Part shown: positions 7,464 through 16,391 of the stretch, piece by piece
How positions within the stretch are numbered: position 1 is the first letter of the stretch
Layout of the letters: the number at the start of each line of letters is the position of its first letter
Assembly: GCF_018324685.1 (NCBI RefSeq)
Contig: NZ_AP023354.1
Coordinates: 2,480,001-2,544,000, forward strand
Direction of reading: 5' to 3'
From: Actinocatenispora sera
GTDB lineage: Bacteria; Actinomycetota; Actinomycetes; Mycobacteriales; Micromonosporaceae
Length of the DNA stretch: 64,000 bases
The notes under the pieces: model-generated
The model's database searches: none
Seen by the model: only the letters and a program-made list of their open reading frames with translations
What the model was told of the DNA's origin: nothing
Program-made: the position numbers and the translations under genes

Positions 7464-8210
7464 GTGGGCGGCGTGTGGGAACGGGTGACGGTGGGGCTGT
7501 CGGGTGCCGTGGTCGAGCGGCGCGGCGACGTGTACCGGAAGCGCTCGACCGATCCGCGGCACGATCTGGTCGGCGAGGGCGAGCGGCTCAACTGGTTGCG
7601 GCAGCAGGGATTCCCCGCCGCCGAGGTACTGGAGTGCCGGCCCGGGCTGCTGGTGACCGCGGCGTTGCCGGGGCGCTCGGCGGCCGACGACTGGCCGGCC
7701 ACGGCCAGGCCGTCCATCGTCGACGGGCTGGCCGACCTGACCCGGGAGCTGCACGCGTTGCCGGTCGCGGCGTGCCCGTTCGATCGCCGGCTCGCCGTCA
7801 CGGTGCCCGAGGCGCTCGTCCCGGAGGTCGACCCGGCCGGCCTCGCCGCGGAGGTCGACCCGGGCGGCCTCGCCGCGGAAGGTACCCGTGCGTCCCGGGC
7901 ACGGCTGACCGCGGAACTGCTGGCCACTCGCCCGGCCACCGAGGATCCGGTGGTCTGCCACGGTGACCTGTGCGTGCCGAACGTGCTGTTCGACCCGGAC
8001 ACGTACCGGCCGACCGGGGTGATCGACGTGGGCCGGCTGGGCGTCGCGGACCGCTGGTGCGATCTTGCCATCGCGACCCGCTCGCTGACCGCCGCCGACC
8101 TCAACCCGCAGTACGGGCCGTGGGCCGCCGCGCGGTTCCTGGCTCGCTACGGCATCGCGGCCGACGCGGCCCGGATCGCGTTCTACCGCCTGCTCGACGA
8201 GTTCGCCTGA
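7464..8210 (+). CDS. aminoglycoside O-phosphotransferase, APH(3')-like
   Basis: A kinase-fold protein of about 248 residues that would transfer phosphate from ATP to an aminoglycoside-type hydroxyl. The catalytic loop V-V-C-H-G-D-L-C-V-P-N-V-L and the metal-binding block G-V-I-D-V-G-R-L-G-V-A-D-R-W follow the APH(3') pattern closely. The N-terminal V-T-V-G-L-S-G-A also fits the family. I favour GTG 7464 (GTG 7473 is equally possible) because upstream residues to 7371 do not look like the family. A 27-bp near-perfect tandem duplication at 7824-7877 repeats E-V-D-P-x-G-L-A-A in the middle of the protein. It may be an intrinsic resistance gene or act on another substrate. Confidence 0.82.
   Translation: MGGVWERVTVGLSGAVVERRGDVYRKRSTDPRHDLVGEGERLNWLRQQGFPAAEVLECRPGLLVTAALPGRSAADDWPATARPSIVDGLADLTRELHALPVAACPFDRRLAVTVPEALVPEVDPAGLAAEVDPGGLAAEGTRASRARLTAELLATRPATEDPVVCHGDLCVPNVLFDPDTYRPTGVIDVGRLGVADRWCDLAIATRSLTAADLNPQYGPWAAARFLARYGIAADAARIAFYRLLDEFA
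7824..7877 (+). repeat. 27-bp tandem duplication inside the phosphotransferase gene
   Basis: Two 27-bp units (7824-7850 and 7851-7877) differ at one base and encode E-V-D-P-A-G-L-A-A and E-V-D-P-G-G-L-A-A. The frame is kept, so the enzyme gains nine residues in a surface-like linker between the N-lobe and the catalytic loop. Confidence 0.8.
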
Positions 8211-8229
8211 CCCGCCGCGCCGGGTTCGG

Positions 8230-8829
8230 TCAGTCGGCGGTGGCGTAGACGAAGAGTTGGAACTCGGTGGTGTCGCCGAGCGCGACCTCCTGGCGGTGCA
8301 GCGCGCGCACCGAGTAGCCGGCCGCGGTGACCGTCTCGGACAGGCCGGCGGCGGACGCCGCCGACACCCGTACCGGCACGCCCAAAAACTCGATCGGTAC
8401 GTCGTCCAGATCGCCCTCGACCATCCCGAGGACGAGCAGCTTCGGGCCCTGCAGCCGGGTGCGCAGCGCGGCGAGCGTGTCGCGCCACTGCGCGCGGGGC
8501 AGCATCAGCAGGGCGAAGAACGCCGCCACGGCGTCGACGGTACCGACGGCGTCGGGCAGGGTGCGCAGGTCGGCCTGGTGGAACTCGGCCTCCGGTACGT
8601 TGCGGCGGGCCAGCTCGAGCATGCGGGCGGAGGTGTCGACGCCGACGACCTCGATGCCGCCGTCGGTGAGCTGGCGAGCCGTGGGCAGGCCGGAGCCGCA
8701 GCCGAGATCGAGGACCCGGCCGGGCCTGGGCAGCTCGTCCAGCGGCCACCGGCCGGCGGCGAGCTGGCCCTCGCGGTCGGTCGCTGCCTCGTCGTACCGC
8801 CCGGCGATCTCGTCGAATGGCTCGCTCAT
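8230..8829 (-). CDS. class I SAM-dependent methyltransferase
   Basis: A 199-residue methyltransferase. Motif I is V-L-D-L-G-C-G-S-G-L-P-T (about residues 39-50), followed by V-V-G-V-D-T-S-A-R-M-L for the cofactor ribose and D-L-R-T-L-P as motif II. The fold is complete but short. The N-terminal F-D-E-I-A-G-R-Y-D-E-A-A is typical of ubiquinone/menaquinone-type or small-molecule methyltransferases. I chose ATG 8829 (GGGCGG upstream) over the longer frame to 8901. It ends 20 bp from the convergent phosphotransferase gene. Its substrate is unknown. Confidence 0.85.
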   Translation of the reverse strand: MSEPFDEIAGRYDEAATDREGQLAAGRWPLDELPRPGRVLDLGCGSGLPTARQLTDGGIEVVGVDTSARMLELARRNVPEAEFHQADLRTLPDAVGTVDAVAAFFALLMLPRAQWRDTLAALRTRLQGPKLLVLGMVEGDLDDVPIEFLGVPVRVSAASAAGLSETVTAAGYSVRALHRQEVALGDTTEFQLFVYATAD

Positions 8830-8911
8830 CCGCCCATCATGCCGCAGCGGCTCCGCTGGTACGCCGGCACGAATCAGCGGCGATCCGGGCCACGGGGCCA
8901 ACCGGGCCGGG

Positions 8912-9343
8912 TCAGTGCAGGTCGGTGGGCAGGTCGGGGCCGAGCAACCGGGTCAGCAGGTCGCCGAGGGCGGCCCGGTCGGCCTGGTCGAGCGGCTCGA
9001 ACGACCGGGCGAGCACCCGGTCCACCTCGTGCTGGGCGGCGGTGCGCAGCCGGTCGCCCTCGGCGGTGATGCGGTGCCGGACCGCGCGGCCGGGACCGGT
9101 GGTGCGTTCGATCAGGCCGCGGGCGGCCATCCGGCCGGCGAGCGTGCCCATCGACTGGTCGGTCTGGAACGTCAGCCGGGCCAGATCGTGCAGGGACGCG
9201 GCCGGGTGGCGGTGCAGGTGACGCAGCACGTCCCACTGGGCCAGGCTCAGCCCGAGTGGGGCGAGCCGGGCATCGATGGCCCGGTGGTGCCGCACCTGCA
9301 GCCGCTTGACCCCGAGCGCGAGCTCGGCCAGTGATGGCACCAT
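8912..9343 (-). CDS. MarR-family transcriptional regulator
   Basis: A 143-residue winged-helix regulator: dimerisation helix at residues 1-30, Q-W-D-V-L-R-H-L-H starting the DNA-binding domain, recognition helix around T-D-Q-S-M-G-T-L-A-G-R-M and the wing R-A-V-R-H-R-I-T-A-E-G. MarR proteins normally repress their own and adjacent genes until a phenolic or oxidising ligand binds. TAGGCT (minus strand, 9355-9350) is 6 nt upstream of ATG 9343, so the mRNA is probably leaderless. A 12-bp palindrome at 9365-9376 sits just upstream of that -10 box, a good position for autorepression. Confidence 0.9.
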   Translation of the reverse strand: MVPSLAELALGVKRLQVRHHRAIDARLAPLGLSLAQWDVLRHLHRHPAASLHDLARLTFQTDQSMGTLAGRMAARGLIERTTGPGRAVRHRITAEGDRLRTAAQHEVDRVLARSFEPLDQADRAALGDLLTRLLGPDLPTDLH

Positions 9344-9364
9344 CCGGCCAGCCTAACTCAACTC

Positions 9365-9376
9365 GCTTAGCTAAGC
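9365..9376. promoter_or_regulatory. candidate MarR operator, GCTTAGCTAAGC
   Basis: Perfect 12-bp palindrome located 10 bp upstream of the -10 box of the MarR-family gene and 26 bp from the end of the next regulator gene. Autoregulation is inferred from position only. Confidence 0.5.
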
Positions 9377-9401
9377 TCCCTGACAATGTCCGGAGTCGCG
9401 G

Positions 9402-10379
9402 TCAGAGCCAGCCGCGGCGGACGGCCTCCATGCCGGTCTGGAAGCGGGTGGTGGCGCCGAGCTCGGTCATCAGCCGGTGGATGTTGCGCTGGACGGTACG
9501 GATGCTCCAGCCGAAGTTGCGCGCGATCGCGGCGTCGGTGGCGCCGGCGGCGAGCAGGCCGAGGACCTGGCGGTCCCGGTCGTCGAGCGCACCGGCCTCG
9601 TTCGCGGCCGGCTGGTGCAGCGGGGTTGCCTTGTCCCACAACGCCTCGAACAGCTCGGCCACCACGTCGAGCAGGGACGAGGGGTGGATCAGGAACGCGA
9701 TGCCGGCGGCCAGGTCGGCCGGTGCGGCCAGCACCGCGAGCTTGCGGTCGCTGAGTACGAGCTTGATCGGGGTGTTGGCGCACACCCGGGCACGCTCGCC
9801 GAGCCGGATGCCGTCCCAGATGTTCTCCAGCCGCCCCGGCAGCGCGATCGTCTCGTGGTCGTAGATGACCCGGTAGCCGGCGCGACCCTCGCGCAGGTGC
9901 CGGCGCTCCTCCAGGTTCGGGCCGTCGTCGCCGAGCTCACCGGGCGGCACGAAGTACGGCGGCTTGTCGATCGCCCGGATCTGCTCCTGCGCGGCGCGCT
10001 GCACCCGGACGAAGGTGCGCCAGACCGCGGTCGACCCCTCGATGACCTCCAGGTGGTCGGCCGGATGGCCGGATCCCCGCTCGGTCCGGAACCGGTCGTC
10101 GAGCGTACCGAGATGGTCCTGCAGGCGATGCAGTTCGTCCTCGCGCTTGGCGATCAACACCGAGCCGGCGAGCGACGGCTCCGCCGCGGAGAACCGCGCC
10201 GGCCGGCCGGGTAGCCGGGTGACCAGACCGCGCCGGCTCAACCGGGCCAGCGAACGGGCGGTCTGCGCGGCCGAGAACCCGGCCCGCTCCGCCAGCTCGA
10301 CGACCGTGGACTGGCCGCGCGGGATGAGCGCCTCGTAGATCCTCGCCTCGGTGTTCGGAATGCCTACCGCTTCCCACAC
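9402..10379 (-). CDS. TrmB-like / LuxR-type two-headed transcriptional regulator
   Basis: A 325-residue regulator with a DNA-binding domain at each end. The N-terminal TrmB-like winged helix (residues 1-70) contains T-E-A-R-I-Y-E-A-L and Q-S-T-V-V-E-L-A-E-R. A central sensor region follows, and the C-terminal LuxR-type helix-turn-helix (about 255-320) reads L-D-D-R-D-R-Q-V-L-G-L-L-A-A-G-A-T-D-A-A-I-A. Such actinobacterial regulators often sit beside secreted-protease genes. GTG 10379 follows GGGAGGCGAC, a good ribosome site. It diverges from the sedolisin gene, with matching sequence boxes in front of both genes, so it likely controls that gene and itself. Confidence 0.85.
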   Translation of the reverse strand: MWEAVGIPNTEARIYEALIPRGQSTVVELAERAGFSAAQTARSLARLSRRGLVTRLPGRPARFSAAEPSLAGSVLIAKREDELHRLQDHLGTLDDRFRTERGSGHPADHLEVIEGSTAVWRTFVRVQRAAQEQIRAIDKPPYFVPPGELGDDGPNLEERRHLREGRAGYRVIYDHETIALPGRLENIWDGIRLGERARVCANTPIKLVLSDRKLAVLAAPADLAAGIAFLIHPSSLLDVVAELFEALWDKATPLHQPAANEAGALDDRDRQVLGLLAAGATDAAIARNFGWSIRTVQRNIHRLMTELGATTRFQTGMEAVRRGWL

Positions 10380-10388
10380 GTCGCCTCC

Positions 10389-10460
10389 CTGGCATGTTTG
10401 TGTCAATGTCCAGTAATTGACCCTGTCAGGTGCTTGTCCCTGTTGACACAACTATGACAG
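10389..10460. promoter_or_regulatory. mirrored TTGACACAA boxes between regulator and sedolisin gene
   Basis: On the minus strand TTGACACAAACATGCCAG spans 10406-10389. On the plus strand TTGACACAACTATGACAG spans 10443-10460. They match at 15 of 18 positions and point outward towards their respective genes, 10 bp from the regulator start and 52 bp from the protease start. They could be -35 elements with conserved flanks, binding sites for the regulator, or both. The TTGACA core fits a sigma-70-type -35 hexamer. Confidence 0.6.
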
Positions 10461-10512
10461 CGTCCGTCGCTGACCGGCATTGACGTGCAGGTAGTGCCTG
10501 AGGAGTCGATCG

Positions 10513-13500
10513 ATGCGAAGAACACCCCGGTTACGCGGACCCGCCGGTTGGCTGGTCGCGCCCCTCGCCGTACTGACGATGTTGCTCACGCCCGTGATCG
10601 CCGAGGCTGCCCCGGCCCCGGTGCACACCGACCCCCCGCCGACCACCGCCACCGCGCACGGCGCGAACGGCGGCCCGCTCGGCGCGGGCACCAACTACCG
10701 CACCGCCGGCTGCAACTCGCTGACCGCCGCGGAGCTCGACAGCGCCGAGCCGTACGCCCGATGCTTCGCGCTGGGCCGCGCGGACGCCGACGGGAAGCTC
10801 GTCGTGCAGCCGAACGTTCCGCCGACGACGGCGCTGACACCGACCGACCTGCAGCAGGCGTACAACCTGCCGGACGGTGGCGCCGGCATGACCGTGGCGA
10901 TCGTCGACGCGTACGGCTACGCGACGGCGGAGTCGGACCTTGCGACGTTCCGGGAGTACTACGGGCTGCCCGCGTGCACCACCGCGAACGGCTGCTTCCG
11001 CAAGGTCGACCAGCGCGGCGGGAGCGACTTCCCGGCCGAGGACACCGGCTGGTCGATCGAGACCGCGCTGGATCTCGACGCGGTGTCCAGCGTCTGCCCG
11101 AAGTGCAACCTGCTGCTGGTGGAGGGCGACACCCCGAACCTCGGTGACCTGGGCGAGGCCGTCGACACGGCCGTGCAGCTCGGCGCCCAGGCGGTGTCGA
11201 ACTCGTACGGGATCGCGCCGGAGGTGCCGCAGGAGACGCAGTACGACGCCTACTACGACCACCCGGGCGTCGCGATCACCGCGTCCACCGGCGACACCGG
11301 CAACCTCGCCGGCTGGCCGGCGACCAGCAGCCACGTCACCGCCGTCGGCGGTACGAAGCTGGTCAAGGACACCGGGAACGCGCGCGGCTGGGCCGAATCG
11401 GCCTGGACCGACGGCGGCTCGGGCTGCTCGCCGTACGAGCCGCGGCCGGACTTCCAGCAGGGCATCGAGACGAACTGCCCGGACAACCGGGCGGTCGCCG
11501 ACATCGCCGCGGACGCCGACCCGTCGACCGGCATCGCCGTCTACAACACGCATCTGAGCGGCTGGGCGCAGTACGGCGGCACCTCGCTGTCCGCGCCGCT
11601 GGTCGCCGGGATGTACGCGCTGGCCGGCGCCGCCACACCGAACACCTACCCGGCGAGCTACCCGTACCGGGACGCGCACGCCGCGCAGGACCTCAACGAC
11701 GTGACCGCCGGGGTCAACGGCGGCTGTGGCAACGTGCTGTGCCAGGCCGGTACCGGCTGGGACGGGCCGACCGGGCTCGGCACGCCGAACGGCGTGGCCG
11801 CGCTGACCCAGGGCGAGCACGGCACGATCAGCGGCACCGTCACCGACGACGCCGGTACCGCGCTGGCCGGCGCCACCGTGGCGGCCGCCGCGGCGGACGG
11901 CACCGTCTACCACGCCACCAGCGACCAGGCGGGACACTACGACCTCGCCGTCGCCACCGGCAGCTACCACGCCACGGCCAGCAAGTACGGCTACGGCGAC
12001 CAGACGAGCGACGGGGTGACGGTGGCCGCCGACGCGACGGTGACCGCCGACTTCACGTTGACCAAGAAGCCGACCGACACCGTGTCGGGCACGGTCACCG
12101 ACGGCTCCGGGCACGGCTGGCCGCTGTACGCGAAGATCACCATCGACGGTTACCCGAACGGCGCCGTCTACACCAACCCCTACACCGGGCGGTACTCGGT
12201 CGAGCTGCCGCACGGGGCCAGCTACCGGATGCACGTCAGTTCCGCGGAGCTGCCCGACTACGTCGCGCAGGATCGCACCGTGGACCTGACCGGCGGTACG
12301 ACCGGCACCGCGTCGCCGAAGAGCACCAGCGCTCTGACCGCGGGCAGCGGCCAGGACGTCACGCTGCCGGTCGACACCGCGCAGTGCACGGCGGTCGGGT
12401 ACGACTGGGCCACCGCCGGCAGCAGCACCGGGTTCACCGGCTGGGCCGCGGACACCCCGCAGGACGGCTGGACCGTCACCGACGCCGCCGGTACCGGGCA
12501 GACGTGGCGGTTCGACAACCCCGGCGGCTGGGCCCCGCCCGCCGGCGACGCCTCGTTCGCCGACATCGACTCGAACTGGTTCGGGGAGGGCGGCAGCCAG
12601 GACAGTTCGCTGGTCTCACCGGCCATCGACCTGTCCGGGGCGGCCAACCCGGAGATCGGTTTCGACACCGTCTACATCGCGTTCCCCGACCAGACCGGCA
12701 CCGTCGACCTGAGTACCGACGACGGCGCCACCTGGTCGACGGTGCAGACGATGTCCGGTGGCATGGGCAACCGGATCGACATCCCGATCCCGCAGGCCGC
12801 CGGCAAGTCGAAGGTGCGCGTGCGGTTCCACTTCACCGGGAGCTGGAGCCGCCGGTGGGAGCTGGACAACGTGCTGATCGGCACCCGTGACTGCGCGCCG
12901 ACGCCCGGCGGCCTGGTCGCCGGCGTCGTGCGGGACGCCAACACCGGCGATCCGCTCGTCGGCGCCACGGTGACCAGCGACGCGGACCCGACCGAGTTCG
13001 GGGTCACCGCCGCGACGCCGGACGACCCGGCACTACCGGACGGGTACTACTGGCTGTTCAGCTCGCACACCGGGGACACCGGCTTCACGGTGACCAACGC
13101 CCGGTACGCGACGCGGCACGCCTCGGCCGCCCCGGTCGGCAACGCGGTGGTACACCGCAACTTCACGCTCGGCGCCGGCCATCTCACGGTGGACAAGGCG
13201 AGCGTGTCGGCCACCGAGGTGCTCGGTGCGACGGCGACCCGGAAGGTGACGTTCGGCAACGACGGGACGGCGCCGCTGCACGTCCGGCTGGCCGAGGAGG
13301 ACGGCGGGTTCACCGCGATGGGTGCGCCGCACCAGGACACCACGCCGGGCGCGGTGACCCGGACCGTCAAGACCCACGCCAGCCTTGCCGCGCAGCCGGC
13401 GGCGAAGGCCCCGAAGTCGGCGACCGTGGACGGGCACCAGGTCACGTTGCGCCAGGGCGCGGCGGCGGCGGACGGCTGGCAGCAGGTGGCCGACTACCCG

Positions 13501-14826
13501 ACCGCGGTGATGGACGACGCCGTCGCCTCCCACGACGGCAAGGTGTACGTGGTCGGCGGTACCACCGGCTCGTACAGCCTGGACTCGGCGAACGTCTACG
13601 ACCCGACCACGCAGTCGTGGACCGCGCTGGCGGACCTGCCGGAGGCGCTCAACGGTCCGGTCGCCGCGTTCGTCGGCGACACGCTGTACGTGGCGGGGGG
13701 CTGGACCGGTGGCTCGAAGGCCAGCACGCACGCCTACGCGTACGACCCGGGCAGCGACACGTGGACCAGGCTGGCCGACATGCCCAGCGGTGCCGCGATG
13801 TCCGGGGTGGCGGTGCTCGGTGGCCGGATGTACGTGATCGGCGGCTGCACGACCAGCTCGTGCGCGCCGTCGTCGACCTCGGTGGTCAGCTACGACCCGA
13901 GCAGCAACGCGTGGACCGCGGCGCCGGACTACCCGACCCCGGTGGCGTACGGGTCGTGCGGCGCGGCGTCCGCCGAGGTGGTGTGCGCCGGCGGCATCGA
14001 CGCGTCGGCCGGTACCGCGACGGCCCGGACCTACAGCTACTCGCCGGGTGCGAGCGGCTGGACCCGGCGGGCGGATCTGCCGGGCACGGTGTGGGGTGCC
14101 GCGGCCGCGGCAGCGAACGGCGGCGTGCAGGTCGTCGGCGGCATCGTCGACGACAAGGGGGTCAGCAACCAGGCGCTGGAGTACGACCCGCAGCAGGACC
14201 GGTGGGTCGACCTGCCGAGCGCGAACAACCCCCAGTACCGCGGCGGCGGTGCGTGCGGCCTCTACCAGGTCGGCGGGTCGGCCGGTTCGTTCGGCAGTAC
14301 CGCGTTCGTGCAGCAACTGCCCGGCTACGGCAGCTGCAACGGCGACGCGGATCTGGCCTGGTTGGGCGAGGGCAGCGTCTCGTTCGAGGTGCCGGCCGGC
14401 GGGTCGGTGACCGTACCGGTGAGCCTGGACTCCTCGGCGGTTGCGCAGCCCGGTGACTACCTCGGGCTGGTCGACGTCGCCACGGACACCCCGTACGCGT
14501 CGTCGCCGGTGTCGGTCACGATGCACGTGACGCCGCCGAAGAAGTGGGGCAAGATCGCCGGCACGGTGACCGACGAGAACGGTGCGCCGCTCGCCGGCGC
14601 CACCGTCCAGGTGTGCACGATGTACGACCGGGGCACCGGTACCTGCGGGCCGCAGTCGTTCACGCTGGCCACCGACGGTGACGGGCACTACCAGCTGTGG
14701 CTGAACAAGGGGTTCGACCCGCTGGAGCTGATCGCCGCGATGGCGGGCCGGCAGCCGAAGATGAAGGTGGCCCGGGTCGGTGCCGGGTCCACCACGACCG
14801 CCGACTTCGTGCTACCGAAGATCTGA
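10513..14826 (+). CDS. secreted sedolisin-like (S53) peptidase with Kelch propeller and multiple beta-sandwich domains
   Basis: A 1437-residue exported protein: signal peptide at 1-33, S53 serine-carboxyl peptidase domain at about 95-430, two carboxypeptidase-regulatory-like domains (about 434 and 522), a jelly-roll lectin-like domain (about 629-795), another regulatory-like domain (about 799), an ASH-like segment (about 891), a Kelch propeller (about 989-1280) and a final regulatory-like domain (about 1346). Catalytic residues appear intact: E183 and D187 in I-E-T-A-L-D, D261 in T-G-D-T-G and S358 in G-G-T-S-L-S-A-P. G-W-D-G-P-T-G-L-G-T-P near 415 is the usual calcium-site region. The roughly 60-residue N-terminal part is too short for the classical S53 propeptide. 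It probably degrades extracellular protein, with the accessory domains binding substrate. A strong hairpin follows. Confidence 0.88.
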   Translation: MRRTPRLRGPAGWLVAPLAVLTMLLTPVIAEAAPAPVHTDPPPTTATAHGANGGPLGAGTNYRTAGCNSLTAAELDSAEPYARCFALGRADADGKLVVQPNVPPTTALTPTDLQQAYNLPDGGAGMTVAIVDAYGYATAESDLATFREYYGLPACTTANGCFRKVDQRGGSDFPAEDTGWSIETALDLDAVSSVCPKCNLLLVEGDTPNLGDLGEAVDTAVQLGAQAVSNSYGIAPEVPQETQYDAYYDHPGVAITASTGDTGNLAGWPATSSHVTAVGGTKLVKDTGNARGWAESAWTDGGSGCSPYEPRPDFQQGIETNCPDNRAVADIAADADPSTGIAVYNTHLSGWAQYGGTSLSAPLVAGMYALAGAATPNTYPASYPYRDAHAAQDLNDVTAGVNGGCGNVLCQAGTGWDGPTGLGTPNGVAALTQGEHGTISGTVTDDAGTALAGATVAAAAADGTVYHATSDQAGHYDLAVATGSYHATASKYGYGDQTSDGVTVAADATVTADFTLTKKPTDTVSGTVTDGSGHGWPLYAKITIDGYPNGAVYTNPYTGRYSVELPHGASYRMHVSSAELPDYVAQDRTVDLTGGTTGTASPKSTSALTAGSGQDVTLPVDTAQCTAVGYDWATAGSSTGFTGWAADTPQDGWTVTDAAGTGQTWRFDNPGGWAPPAGDASFADIDSNWFGEGGSQDSSLVSPAIDLSGAANPEIGFDTVYIAFPDQTGTVDLSTDDGATWSTVQTMSGGMGNRIDIPIPQAAGKSKVRVRFHFTGSWSRRWELDNVLIGTRDCAPTPGGLVAGVVRDANTGDPLVGATVTSDADPTEFGVTAATPDDPALPDGYYWLFSSHTGDTGFTVTNARYATRHASAAPVGNAVVHRNFTLGAGHLTVDKASVSATEVLGATATRKVTFGNDGTAPLHVRLAEEDGGFTAMGAPHQDTTPGAVTRTVKTHASLAAQPAAKAPKSATVDGHQVTLRQGAAAADGWQQVADYPTAVMDDAVASHDGKVYVVGGTTGSYSLDSANVYDPTTQSWTALADLPEALNGPVAAFVGDTLYVAGGWTGGSKASTHAYAYDPGSDTWTRLADMPSGAAMSGVAVLGGRMYVIGGCTTSSCAPSSTSVVSYDPSSNAWTAAPDYPTPVAYGSCGAASAEVVCAGGIDASAGTATARTYSYSPGASGWTRRADLPGTVWGAAAAAANGGVQVVGGIVDDKGVSNQALEYDPQQDRWVDLPSANNPQYRGGGACGLYQVGGSAGSFGSTAFVQQLPGYGSCNGDADLAWLGEGSVSFEVPAGGSVTVPVSLDSSAVAQPGDYLGLVDVATDTPYASSPVSVTMHVTPPKKWGKIAGTVTDENGAPLAGATVQVCTMYDRGTGTCGPQSFTLATDGDGHYQLWLNKGFDPLELIAAMAGRQPKMKVARVGAGSTTTADFVLPKI

Positions 14827-14839
14827 CGGTCGCGTCCAC

Positions 14840-14879
14840 GGCGCGGCAGGGACACCCGGTGCGGTGTCCCTGCCGCGCC
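14840..14879. terminator. 17-bp perfect hairpin after sedolisin gene
   Basis: GGCGCGGCAGGGACACC pairs with 14863-14879 around a 6-nt loop, 13 bp after the stop codon. There is no T-run, as usual in this GC range. Confidence 0.8.
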
Positions 14880-14921
14880 GAACGCTGTCTCCACCCGGCC
14901 GCGGGTCGGCGCGTCGTCGCA

Positions 14922-14984
14922 CCGGCCGCGGCGCTCACGCTGCCGGCCGCGGCGCCCACGCTGCCGGCCGCGGCGCCCACGCTG
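14922..14984. repeat. three 21-bp tandem repeats
   Basis: Three units beginning CCGGCCGCGGCGC and ending CACGCTG, the last two identical, in the 326-bp gap between the sedolisin and CopD-like genes. I see no coding capacity. The rest of the gap holds the terminator and an AT-richer stretch (15085-15130) that probably contains the promoter of the next gene. Confidence 0.75.
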
Positions 14985-15152
14985 CCGGCTGTGTCTCGCC
15001 GTCTGCCGGGGCCGAATCTCGCTGACACGGCTCGCGGTGCCGATTCGTTCACCCGGGAGCGCGAACTGTGCGGATCGTTTCAGGACGTTGCGCTTCTAGC
15101 TAAGGCATGGCTAACCTAACCGTCGCTGTCGATCGCTATCCGATGGAGTGCC

Positions 15153-16391
15153 ATGCCGACCCTCCTTGCCGCCGTGCCCGCGGCGCCGCCCCTGCCGTCG
15201 CCGACCGCGGCGACGGCCATCGCGTGGGCAGCCTGGCTCACCCTGATGGGCTTCCCCGGACTCGTCGCATTCGCCCTGGTGACGGCCGACCCGGCAGCGC
15301 GACGGGTGGACGAGGGCACCCGCCACGCGGTCACCACCCGGTTGTCCCGCTGCGCCGTGCTGCTGGCGGTACTGGCCGTCCCGGCCGTCCTCGCCGACCT
15401 CGCGCAGGACGCCACGACCGGGTCCCGCTACTCGGCCGCCTGGCACTCGCTGTACGACGGCACCGGCGCCGGCCTGTTGGCCGGGCTGGAGATCACCCTC
15501 GTGCTGCTGGGCGCGGTGCTGGTCGCCCCGCTCGCCGTCCGCGCCGCTCCACACCGGTGGCGGCGCGGGCTGCTGGTTGCCGGGCTGGTGGCCGGTGCGG
15601 CCGCCCTGGCCACCACGAAGCTGCCGGCCGAGGCAACCGACGACCTGGCGCGAACCTGCTGGAAGACTGCGGTCTGGTTGGTCCACCTGTGGTTCGGCGC
15701 GAGCTGGCTCGGCGGGCTGGCCGGGTTGCTGGTACTCGCGGTGCCGGGCGTCATCGCGCCCGGAGACCGCGGCGCCTTCTGGTCCGCGGCGATCCGGCGG
15801 TTCTCGGCCGTGGCGATGACCGGCGTCGGCGCGATCGCGCTGTCCGGCCTGTTCCTGTACTGGTCCCACGTCGACGGGCCCAGCCAGCTGCTCAGCACGC
15901 TGTACGGCCGAACCCTCGGCGTCAAGATCGTCCTGTTCGGCGCACTGCTGCTGCTGGGCATCGCCAACCAGTTCTGGCTGCATCCGCGGATCGAGGCGGC
16001 GCGCGCCGCCGGCGACACGAGGCCGCTGCGGACGCTGCTGCTGCGCCGGTTCCCGGCCGTGGTGGCGGTCGAGTTGGTGTTGATCCTGGCGATCCTGCTC
16101 GTCGCTCCGATGTTGCACGGGTCGGCACGGGAGCAGGCCGTCCAGTCGGCCGCCGGCAGCACGACGGTGCACCTGCCCGACAAGCAGGCCGGCCCACTCA
16201 CCTGGGTACTCGGCTCCGCGGAGACGCTCGCCGTGCTCGCCGTACTGATCGCCGGCTACCGGGTGTCCGGCCGCATCGCCCGCCGGCGCGCCGAGGCGGC
16301 CCGCCGCACCGCCCGGCCGGCCGCCGGCCGCGGTGCGCGGGACCGGCCCGTGGTCAGTGGCGGGACTCGTCGTAGTCGAGGATCTGGGTGA
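15153..16391 (+). CDS. CopD-family (YcnJ-like) multi-pass membrane protein
   Basis: A 412-residue membrane protein with about eight to nine helices. The CopD-type core is at about 165-310, where H-L-W-F-G-A-S-W-L-G-G supplies the conserved histidine helix and H-V-D-G-P and G-R-T-L-G-V-K follow as in copper resistance D proteins. The family is linked to copper uptake or handling at the membrane. There is no CopC-like periplasmic domain or adjacent copC, so a copper role is only family-based. The basic C-terminal tail overlaps the convergent VOC gene by 38 bp. ATG 15153 has GGAG 5 nt upstream. Confidence 0.8.
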   Translation: MPTLLAAVPAAPPLPSPTAATAIAWAAWLTLMGFPGLVAFALVTADPAARRVDEGTRHAVTTRLSRCAVLLAVLAVPAVLADLAQDATTGSRYSAAWHSLYDGTGAGLLAGLEITLVLLGAVLVAPLAVRAAPHRWRRGLLVAGLVAGAAALATTKLPAEATDDLARTCWKTAVWLVHLWFGASWLGGLAGLLVLAVPGVIAPGDRGAFWSAAIRRFSAVAMTGVGAIALSGLFLYWSHVDGPSQLLSTLYGRTLGVKIVLFGALLLLGIANQFWLHPRIEAARAAGDTRPLRTLLLRRFPAVVAVELVLILAILLVAPMLHGSAREQAVQSAAGSTTVHLPDKQAGPLTWVLGSAETLAVLAVLIAGYRVSGRIARRRAEAARRTARPAAGRGARDRPVVSGGTRRSRGSG

